A program made the translations under genes and the position numbers. From NCBI GenBank assembly GCA_025153755.1, contig JAOALD010000001.1:372001-436000 (forward strand): a stretch of DNA of 64,000 nt. Direction: 5' to 3'. The first letter of the stretch is position 1, and each line of letters starts with the position of its first letter. Shown here piece by piece: positions 27,026 through 33,709 of this stretch. The notes beneath the pieces were generated by a model that saw only the letters and a program-made list of their open reading frames with translations, ran no database searches and had not been told where the DNA came from. This DNA is from SAR92 clade bacterium H921 (lineage in GTDB: Bacteria > Pseudomonadota > Gammaproteobacteria > Pseudomonadales > Porticoccaceae).

Positions 27026-27967
27026 ATGGCAATTGAAATGCAAGAGCGACTATGTATCGGCAAATTTGTGGTTGTTGATTGGGGCACCAGTCAAATGCGT
27101 TTGTACCTCTGTGAGAATAAGGTATGTGGGACTGGTATTTCAAAACCAATTATTCTCGAACGAGGCGATGGCTCGGGCATCGCAAATGTGTCAGATGCCG
27201 AGCACGCTTTTTTCTCTTCAGCGCCAGCATGGTTGACTCCTGAGCTGCCTATTTTTATGTCGGGAATGGTTGGCTCAAATATTGGGTGGTTGTCTACACC
27301 TTATATGAGCTGCCCTCTCCCAATCTCAGATATTTTATTAGGAAGAACGTGTTTTAATTCTAGAAATCATACTTTATCAATCCAGCACGGACTGTCGTGT
27401 AAGAACGCTTTACAAATGCCTGACTTCATGAGAGGGGAAGAGCTTCAAATTTTGGGTTGGTATAATTCTAACCCCGAACAACATAGTAAAGGGCGCCATC
27501 TTCTTTGCTTGCCAGGCACTCACTCAAAGTGGGTTTATGTAGAAGATGGAATCATACTTAGCTTTACTACCGGACTGTCTGGAGAGCTATTCGATATACT
27601 CTCAACTCATAGTGTTTTAACAGGGCAGTCTTCGATTTCGGACGACTATGAGGAGTTTGAGCGTGGGTTGAATATGATTGAACGTATTGGTGGCTCTAGC
27701 TTCATACATTTGCTTTTCTCTACTCGCTCTCTGCAATTGGCGGGGGAGCTTGAGCAAAATTATTCGGCATCATACTTATCGGGTTTACTGATTGGAGCAG
27801 ATATTTTAGCTGGAATTCATGGAAATGATTTTGTATCTAATGTTGTAACGGTACATGTAGTGGCGAACGACAAGCTTTCTAATTGGTACGCACATGGGCT
27901 TGAATATGTCGGTTGTTCAGCTGTAAAAATGTCTGCGGAAGATGCATGCGTTCTCGCATATGTCTGA
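27026..27967 (+). CDS. dgoK: 2-dehydro-3-deoxygalactonokinase
   Basis: A 313-residue cytoplasmic sugar kinase. The N-terminal phosphate motif VVVDWGTSQMRLYL (residues 15-28) is characteristic of DgoK, followed by the FMSGMVGSNIGW and LPGTHSKWV segments conserved in the family and FTTGLSGELFDIL. It phosphorylates 2-keto-3-deoxygalactonate with ATP, giving the substrate of the aldolase encoded 45 bases downstream. The ATG at 27026 is the start giving this domain intact; an internal ATG four codons later is possible. The neighbouring aldolase supports the call strongly. Confidence 0.85.
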   Translation: MAIEMQERLCIGKFVVVDWGTSQMRLYLCENKVCGTGISKPIILERGDGSGIANVSDAEHAFFSSAPAWLTPELPIFMSGMVGSNIGWLSTPYMSCPLPISDILLGRTCFNSRNHTLSIQHGLSCKNALQMPDFMRGEELQILGWYNSNPEQHSKGRHLLCLPGTHSKWVYVEDGIILSFTTGLSGELFDILSTHSVLTGQSSISDDYEEFERGLNMIERIGGSSFIHLLFSTRSLQLAGELEQNYSASYLSGLLIGADILAGIHGNDFVSNVVTVHVVANDKLSNWYAHGLEYVGCSAVKMSAEDACVLAYV

Positions 27968-28012
27968 TTTAGGTGCGTGATTATAATTTCATTTTAACTG
28001 GGGTAGAGAATA

Positions 28013-28642
28013 ATGGGTAAATTAGAGACGGCATTTTCGAATATGCCAATTATTTGTGTGTTGAGGGGTATTCAGCCAAAAGAGGTGTTGGATATAGCGG
28101 CCGTTTTGCTATCGCACGGGTTTAATATAATGGAGGTGCCACTAAACTCTCCTAAGCCATTTGAAAGTATTGGGTTACTGGTAAAAGAATTTGGTTCGGA
28201 TGCTGTTATTGGCGCCGGAACAGTATTGGATACAGTTTCTGTTGATCGTTTAGCCGACGTCGGAGGAGAAATTATGGTTTCACCGAACACAGATGACTGC
28301 GTCATAAAACGTTCAATCGACAGAGAGATCATCCCAATACCGGGGTTCGCAACTGCTACTGAAGCCTTTAAAGCGATAAATGCCGGTGCGTCATATTTAA
28401 AATTATTCCCAGCCAATGTGTATGGCTGTGAACATTTGCTTTCTCTCAAGGCGATCCTTCCTAGTCAAGTTAAGTTGGTTGCAACGGGAGGGTTGAGCAA
28501 AGTAAATATACTTGAGTGGTTTGAAGTTGGTGTAGATGGGGTCGGACTTGGCTCAAACTTGTATTCTACAGGTGATAGACCTGAAGATGTTTCTAAAAAG
28601 GCTAAGATGATAACTGATACTATTAAGAATAGATTGCATTAA
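28013..28642 (+). CDS. dgoA: 2-dehydro-3-deoxy-6-phosphogalactonate aldolase
   Basis: A 209-residue class I aldolase of the KDPG/KDPGal family. The catalytic Glu41 (in NIMEVPLNSP), Arg18 in LRGI and the Schiff-base Lys130 (YLKLFPA) are all present; EVPLNSP rather than EITLRTP is the DgoA-type form. It splits 2-keto-3-deoxy-6-phosphogalactonate to pyruvate and glyceraldehyde 3-phosphate, ending the sugar acid route of island B. It is the last gene of the island; attachment repeat 2 starts about 240 bases downstream, and the gap 28643-28883 holds nothing I recognise. Confidence 0.9.
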   Translation: MGKLETAFSNMPIICVLRGIQPKEVLDIAAVLLSHGFNIMEVPLNSPKPFESIGLLVKEFGSDAVIGAGTVLDTVSVDRLADVGGEIMVSPNTDDCVIKRSIDREIIPIPGFATATEAFKAINAGASYLKLFPANVYGCEHLLSLKAILPSQVKLVATGGLSKVNILEWFEVGVDGVGLGSNLYSTGDRPEDVSKKAKMITDTIKNRLH

Positions 28643-28883
28643 ATAACAGCCATCGTCACTACATAATTGTTTTATCGCCCAGACTCAAATGCCCTCCCCA
28701 ATGATTTTAAGAAATATAAAAACTAAATGATATTACCGGCCATTAATCAAAAGAGTATGGAAAATTTATCACCCTTGATTGGTGGTACATCTGTAACGAT
28801 TGTCAATTAAAGCTTGTACTTTTGCTGAGCTTATCTTGTTAGGTGACTTCATTTCGCACATGTATTACATTCAAGAAGGCTAA

Positions 28884-28968
28884 AGTAACACAGTGGGATT
28901 ATTGATATACATATACCAATACTAATCAATTGCTTACAGTCTAAGTTCAATTCCCGCCGCCTCCACCA
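28884..28968 (+). other. Attachment-site repeat 2 (ssrA 3'-end type), between islands B and C
   Basis: The 18-base core lies at 28951-28968, preceded by AGTTCAA, so the tmRNA-like T arm is longer here than in the other copies. TAATCAAT (28923-28930) is exactly 20 bases before the core. AGTAACACA at 28884 sits at the same offset (67 bases) as the second TGTAACAAA of repeat 1 and matches it at seven of nine bases. The palindrome around TAATCAAT is degraded. Directly after the core comes a complete terminator hairpin. Confidence 0.7.
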
Positions 28969-28974
28969 ATAACA

Positions 28975-29002
28975 AAACCTCAACCCGCAAGGGTTGAGGT
29001 TT
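28975..29002 (+). terminator. tmRNA-type intrinsic terminator after attachment repeat 2
   Basis: AAACCTCAACCC pairs perfectly with GGGTTGAGGTTT around a GCAA tetraloop, with a run of T from 29000. The position, six bases after CCA, is that of an ssrA terminator carried along with the 3' end. Confidence 0.8.
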
Positions 29003-29005
29003 TTA

Positions 29006-29095
29006 TTAGCTGGACGACCTACTGAAGATATTAATGAAGCGTTTGCAGACATAATTGCAGGTAAACGTCTGAGAACACTACTGAGCTTCGATTAG
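29006..29095 (+). pseudogene. C-terminal relic of a zinc-type alcohol dehydrogenase
   Basis: A 29-codon frame ending at 29095 reads PTEDINEAFADIIAGKRLRT and then LLSF plus Asp and stop. This is the usual C-terminus of zinc-dependent alcohol dehydrogenases (DINEAF, then a glycine-lysine turn and a final hydrophobic strand). Nothing upstream continues the gene; the frame begins inside the terminator next to the attachment core. It looks like the end of a gene cut when the island junction formed. The identification rests on a short stretch. Confidence 0.45.
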
Positions 29096-29135
29096 CTAAA
29101 AGAAAAGATAGGGCTTCTCTGTTAAGAAGTCATCT

Positions 29136-30779
29136 TCAGTCACTAGCGTTTATAGAAACGCGGATCACGGGGCTCTCTGCCCATCCATACCGAACCGACT
29201 TAGCCTCCAAAATCGTATTTTTGGGTAGTGACAGAGGCTTGCTGTAGAGGTTCCAGGCGCCACCATTGACGCTGTATCCAACTGAATCATGCACTGCCGA
29301 CGGCACTAGGCTCGCCGTTCCCCGTTTATTAATTAAGATCTGAGGTGTTTCAGTGACTGGCTGCTCTCCATTGGGCCAAAAATTCTTGGCCATCTCTAAT
29401 TCATCAGTCTTGCTAAAGTCTCCAATCACGCCCCGCCAGTCTAATAATGCTGTCCTCATTCGTGCCAGAGTAGCGACCTGTTCGGCAGAATCGGCTAGGT
29501 TATTAATTTCATGGGGGTCGGAGTCTATATCGTAAAGCTCTTCTGCTGGGCGTGACTCGAACCAAAAGCGTTGTGCTGCATTTAGCTTGTCTGCAGCGAA
29601 CTGTTGCCAGAGGGTTTGCATAGTGGCCAATTGATCGCGATAAGTAATATGCTGGGCGCCAGGCACACCAGGGAGCAGGTTGTTAATGTATTTAAACTGG
29701 CCATCGCGTACCGCGCGCTCGCGAAAGTTAAAGCCGTCGAGACGGTCTTTGGCGGCATAGATATAGTCTCTTTTGGAACTGGCACCGGGCACTAGCTGAG
29801 GACTGCCATGCATGTAGCTTGGCACCGGGATCCCCGCTAGGGTCAAAACACTTGGTCCTATATCGACAAAACTGACCAGCTTTTTATCGATACTGCCGGG
29901 ATTCACGCCGGCAGGCTTAAGGCTTTTAGGCCAGTGCACAATTAACGGCACCTTGATACCACTGTCATAAATTTCACGTTTGGCTCGGGGCAGACCATCG
30001 CCATGGTCGGTAGTCCAGATAACAATCGTATTGTCGGCCAAGCCGTCTTCCTCAAGCTGGCGGAGCAATTTGCCAACCATCTGATCCATGGTAAAAATAT
30101 TGTTGTAGTGCTGCGCAATATCAGCACGGATAGCCGCATGGTCGGGGTAGTAGGGGGGTAGCAGAACCTGATCGGGATTGACTACCTGGGATCGAGTTCC
30201 TGTGGCATTGTTGGTCGCCACCGTATCCGGGAATAATTGCCCCTCATGGCTTTGTTTAAGGGTTATAAAACCATAAAACGGCTGACCCTCTGCACGACCC
30301 TGCCAGGTAGGCTGTCGACCCTCATAGTCCCAAATGCTAAAAGGTCCTGAACCGGCAGATGCATTACTGAACTGATAGTCGAGCTTGGAACTTGTGAAGG
30401 TGTAATAGCCCTGGCGTCGCAACAGTTCTGGATAGGCTTTGATATGTGCTGGCGGCACTGACCTATAGGGAGACTCCTTAAATGAGCGAGTGCGCATATG
30501 CTGTGCGCCCACTGACATCTGGTGAACCGCGAGAATATGTGCCGCTCGACTCGGTGCGCAGACGCCAGCAGTGGTAAAAGTATTGGGATAGCGAATACTG
30601 GTGCTGGCGAGACGATCGAGATTGGGTGTGACGGCGACATCATCGCCAAATGCACCTACTCTAGCGCTCATATCCTCGGCCATAATCAATAGAATATTCG
30701 GTCGCTGCTGTGCAAGTACATTGGTAGTTAGTGGCACAAGCGCTAGGCAAAGAATCGCCATAGTTAATCTAATACGCAT
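29136..30779 (-). CDS. Secreted sulfatase (heparan N-sulfatase-like, S1)
   Basis: A 547-residue protein with a Sec signal peptide cleaved near residue 23 (VLAQ). The sulfatase signature CAPSR gives the formylglycine site Cys74. Metal ligands are suggested by AEDMSAR near residue 34 and TTDHGDG in the middle. The stretch after the signature, HQMSVGAQHMRT, is typical of the heparan-N-sulfatase-like S1 branch. It would remove sulfate esters or sulfamates in the periplasm after maturation by the formylglycine-generating enzyme at 43843. It is transcribed away from the rest of island C, next to the histidine kinase on the same strand, 76 bases apart. Confidence 0.85.
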   Translation of the reverse strand: MRIRLTMAILCLALVPLTTNVLAQQRPNILLIMAEDMSARVGAFGDDVAVTPNLDRLASTSIRYPNTFTTAGVCAPSRAAHILAVHQMSVGAQHMRTRSFKESPYRSVPPAHIKAYPELLRRQGYYTFTSSKLDYQFSNASAGSGPFSIWDYEGRQPTWQGRAEGQPFYGFITLKQSHEGQLFPDTVATNNATGTRSQVVNPDQVLLPPYYPDHAAIRADIAQHYNNIFTMDQMVGKLLRQLEEDGLADNTIVIWTTDHGDGLPRAKREIYDSGIKVPLIVHWPKSLKPAGVNPGSIDKKLVSFVDIGPSVLTLAGIPVPSYMHGSPQLVPGASSKRDYIYAAKDRLDGFNFRERAVRDGQFKYINNLLPGVPGAQHITYRDQLATMQTLWQQFAADKLNAAQRFWFESRPAEELYDIDSDPHEINNLADSAEQVATLARMRTALLDWRGVIGDFSKTDELEMAKNFWPNGEQPVTETPQILINKRGTASLVPSAVHDSVGYSVNGGAWNLYSKPLSLPKNTILEAKSVRYGWAESPVIRVSINASD

Positions 30780-30855
30780 CTAGAGATCCCTTGGTGAATG
30801 ATGTGTTTCCCCTTTAAATGGTCCCGCGCGCAAAAGATTGTTACTTCGCACTAAT

Positions 30856-32616
30856 TTAGTGCCTGGAGTCGATGTCTGATTTTTGATAGGGAATTTGGAG
30901 CCTTAAAACCACTCCAGATTTTTTGCCATTGGCGACGCTGATTTCTCCATTGAAACTCATGGCTCTCTCGCGCATACCCTGAAAACCGAATGAGTCTTCT
31001 TTATTGTCCCAGCCAGACTGGAGACCAACGCCGTCGTCAATAATCTCTATTTTAAGCAGACCATTGTCACTGCTGAGCTTGATTTGAACCGTCTTGGCCT
31101 TGGCGTGTTTGGCGATATTGGTCAGTGACTCTTGAACGATCCGAAACACAGCTATAGCAATGGTGGGTGAGATCGTATCGGGAGGCTGAGCACCGCGAAC
31201 AATACACAGAGTTTGATGGTGTATTTCAAATTCATGGGCCAGCCACTCTATGGCTGCAGCCAGTCCCAGATCTTCTAAAACACTGGGCCGCAGGTCTGAC
31301 ATGATAGACCTAGAGGTACTTGACGCCTGTAGCAGCAAGGCTTTAATTTCATCAAATTGACTGTTTAGCTCAGCGCTTTTGGTTTGCGAGCTTTGGGTTA
31401 CAGAGCCTTGGGTTACAGAGCTTTGTATTAAAGAGCTTTGGGTTGCAAAGCTGCTTACCTCCGGCTGACTAAAGTTTTTTAAGGTTGTGCTTTTCAGTCG
31501 CCTCACAGCCATGGTCAGAGAAATCAGAGTATGCCCGAGCTCATCATGGATCTCACGGGCTAACTTGGCCTTTTCCTCCTCTCGCACCTGATCCATATGG
31601 CGTGCGAGGCTACGTAAGTTTTTGCTTGATAATTCAAGCTCTTGGGTTCTGTAGGCGACCCTCTCCTGAAGAATTTTGTTCCACCGCAGAATAGTCAGAA
31701 ATACCGATAGGACAAGTAGTAGGGCAGCACCGGCCCAAAGTCCTATTCGTTTTAGGTCGAGTTTCCGAGTTACCTCAATATTGACCCACTTATCGAAAAT
31801 TAGCTGTCTTTCCCGCTTGCTTAGACCTGAGATGACTTTTTGGAAAATCGGGATAAAGGGCCTGAGGTCCTCGGTTACCGCAAATGCAATATCAAAGGTA
31901 TAAGGGGTGTTAGACACGGTTTTTAAAGGCGGGAGCCCCAGTTTACGTGTGTAGTATTCAACGGAAAAAACATTGTGAATAAATATGTCGGCATTGCCAG
32001 CGAGTACTGCCTCAATACCCTGTGCGGGCGTATCCACATAGCTAACCGCAATCTGCGGATAAAATTGAGAAAGTATTTGCTCTGCTTTCGAAGGCTTTTC
32101 AATGACTACGCGCTCATCCCGAATCGACTCAATGCCAACGATTAGCGCAGAATCCTGTCGCCCAAAGAGGGCGATGGGCATTTCGATAACCGATTCACTG
32201 TAGCTTAGTTTTCCTCGTGGCGGGGGCAGATAGCTGGCTAGGTCTACCCGGTTTTCTCTAATATTCTTTGACAGCGTGGTTAGGTCGGAGAAAAAGGATG
32301 GCTCAAAGCTAATATCCAACTGTTCGCTAATAATGGCGATATAGTCTGAAGTCAATCCGCGGTACTGGCCATTATCATCTACATATTCGAAGGGCATTTG
32401 GTTGCTGATAATACCGTGCCTGATTGTTCGGTGTTTGCGCAGCCAGTTACGCTCTGCCTCGGTGAGTGATGATTGTAGTGCCAGCTTGTCGGCATTGGCA
32501 GGTTGCTCTACCTGAGTTTCTGCGCTGGCCACAGAGGCAGTAACCAAGAGGGCAAGGCAGGTAGTTAGGCATGCGAAGATAAGGTGGAGCGGTGCCGACA
32601 TTTGGGACTCATTCAT
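30856..32616 (-). CDS. Sensor histidine kinase with periplasmic solute-binding (SBP_bac_3) domain
   Basis: A 586-residue inner-membrane sensor. Signal/first hydrophobic segment at about 10-30; an SBP_bac_3-type domain at about 60-282 (RTIRHGIISNQMPFEYVDDN, then FAVTED); a transmembrane helix at 293-311; HisKA_3 with phospho-acceptor His357 in EIHDELGHTL; and an HATPase domain (IVQESLTNIAKHA, DDGVGL, GFQGMRERA). It belongs to the NarX/UhpB-type kinases and pairs with the divergent NarL-type regulator at 32889. An odd feature is a stretch of five imperfect pentapeptides (391-415), between the two helices of the dimerisation domain, encoded by a 15-base tandem repeat. Confidence 0.88.
   Translation of the reverse strand: MNESQMSAPLHLIFACLTTCLALLVTASVASAETQVEQPANADKLALQSSLTEAERNWLRKHRTIRHGIISNQMPFEYVDDNGQYRGLTSDYIAIISEQLDISFEPSFFSDLTTLSKNIRENRVDLASYLPPPRGKLSYSESVIEMPIALFGRQDSALIVGIESIRDERVVIEKPSKAEQILSQFYPQIAVSYVDTPAQGIEAVLAGNADIFIHNVFSVEYYTRKLGLPPLKTVSNTPYTFDIAFAVTEDLRPFIPIFQKVISGLSKRERQLIFDKWVNIEVTRKLDLKRIGLWAGAALLLVLSVFLTILRWNKILQERVAYRTQELELSSKNLRSLARHMDQVREEEKAKLAREIHDELGHTLISLTMAVRRLKSTTLKNFSQPEVSSFATQSSLIQSSVTQGSVTQSSQTKSAELNSQFDEIKALLLQASSTSRSIMSDLRPSVLEDLGLAAAIEWLAHEFEIHHQTLCIVRGAQPPDTISPTIAIAVFRIVQESLTNIAKHAKAKTVQIKLSSDNGLLKIEIIDDGVGLQSGWDNKEDSFGFQGMRERAMSFNGEISVANGKKSGVVLRLQIPYQKSDIDSRH
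31373..31447. repeat. 15-base tandem repeat inside the histidine kinase gene (five units)
   Basis: Five imperfect 15-base units follow each other at 31373, 31388, 31403, 31418 and 31433; the clearest is GAGCTTTGGGTTACA. The period is a multiple of three, so the frame is kept, giving the pentapeptide pattern TQSSx in residues 391-415 of the kinase. Slippage could change the number of units without breaking the protein. Confidence 0.85.
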
Positions 32617-32632
32617 TTTATGGATTGATTTA

Positions 32633-32658
32633 ATGGATTTCTCTTATGGATTTCTCTT
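32633..32658. repeat. 13-base direct repeat upstream of the histidine kinase
   Basis: ATGGATTTCTCTT occurs twice without gap (32633-32645, 32646-32658), flanked by degraded copies (TATGGATTGA before and ATAGATTGA after). It lies just upstream of the kinase start (32616, minus strand) in the 272-base divergent region, and may be a binding site or simple slippage. Confidence 0.6.
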
Positions 32659-32888
32659 ATAGATTGATATTCATTATTGAACTTATATCTCAAGCCTAAA
32701 ATCCAAGCTTATATTTCGAACTGATAAACTCAACTAAAAAAATAAAAAGTTAATTGAGTACTCTTAAAAAGCATAGCCAGATTTTTAATAAAATTTTCTA
32801 TTTGTAACTAATTCTGGTTCCTGATTCGGCAAGTATCTGTTACTTTGCTGGAAAATAAAATGTTTAATGACCTTTCCTAGGATAAATA

Positions 32889-33533
32889 ATGTCATCCATT
32901 CTTCTTGTTGACGATCATGCTGTAGTTAGAAATGGGTTAAAACAGATGCTCATTGAACATCTTGGTTCGGTGGTCTTGGGTGAGGCCAATGACGCCATCG
33001 AGGCTATGCAGCAGGTTCGAAAGCAAGACTGGGGTCTGGTAGTACTGGATATCCGTCTGCCTGGCCGCAGTGGTGTCGATGTTCTAAAACAAATTAAGTC
33101 AGAAAAGCCCCATCTGCCGGTGCTGATTCTGAGCAGTTACCCTGAGTCCCAATACGCTGTTAGGTTGATTCAGGCTGGCGCAGCAGGCTATATCTCGAAA
33201 GATTCTGAAGAGACAGAGATTATAAAGGCGGTGAAAACTGCTGCTGCAGGTGGGCGCTATATCAATGAAATTGTGGGCGGACTTTTGGCTAATACTATGA
33301 GTCGTAGCTTTTCTAATGCAGATGACTTGTCTCTATATGAGTCTCTTTCAGACCGGGAGTATCAAATATTTCTTGAACTGGCTTCAGGTAAAAGAGCAAA
33401 AGATATTGCTGAAAAATTGCAGGTGAGTGCTAAAACTGTCGCCACTCATAGGTCAAGGCTAATGCAAAAAATGGGGTTTTCAACCAATGCAGAGCTAATT
33501 CTCTACGCCAATAAATCAGGTTTACTTTTATAA
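32889..33533 (+). CDS. Response regulator, NarL/FixJ family
   Basis: A 214-residue cytoplasmic regulator. The receiver domain has the acidic pair DDH (8-10), phospho-acceptor Asp54 in VVLDIRLPG, the conserved Ser/Thr region (LILSSYPE) and Lys in ISKDSEE. The C-terminal LuxR-type helix-turn-helix is LSDREYQIFLELASGKRAKD followed by TVATHRSRLMQKMG. It is divergent from its probable partner kinase and is followed by the TonB receptor gene; a TGTAGG/CCTACA palindrome lies between them. It probably switches on the sulfated-glycan genes of island C. Confidence 0.88.
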   Translation: MSSILLVDDHAVVRNGLKQMLIEHLGSVVLGEANDAIEAMQQVRKQDWGLVVLDIRLPGRSGVDVLKQIKSEKPHLPVLILSSYPESQYAVRLIQAGAAGYISKDSEETEIIKAVKTAAAGGRYINEIVGGLLANTMSRSFSNADDLSLYESLSDREYQIFLELASGKRAKDIAEKLQVSAKTVATHRSRLMQKMGFSTNAELILYANKSGLLL

Positions 33534-33557
33534 GAGTTTCGATTTATTTATCGGTTT

Positions 33558-33575
33558 TGTAGGACAAACCCTACA
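33558..33575. promoter_or_regulatory. Palindrome upstream of the TonB receptor (candidate response-regulator site)
   Basis: TGTAGG and CCTACA form a perfect inverted repeat with a six-base spacer (ACAAAC), 25 bases after the response regulator stop and 135 bases before the receptor start. Position and symmetry suit a dimeric NarL-type regulator; binding is inferred. Confidence 0.45.
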
Positions 33576-33709
33576 GTAAAAAATTCCATTACCTGACTCT
33601 ACATTTCAGCAATTCCTGATTATTCTAGATAACTCAAAGAGCCATTATAGTTAGCGAAATAGTAGCAATTTTAAAAATATAAATTTTAGTAATTATCGGG
33701 GATTTTGCA

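Noticed and set aside
28849-29052. Reverse-strand frame of 67 codons across attachment repeat 2
   Set aside because: It is the antisense of the tmRNA 3' end (the WWRRRELNL peptide often mis-called at such sites) and has no domain or ribosome-binding site.
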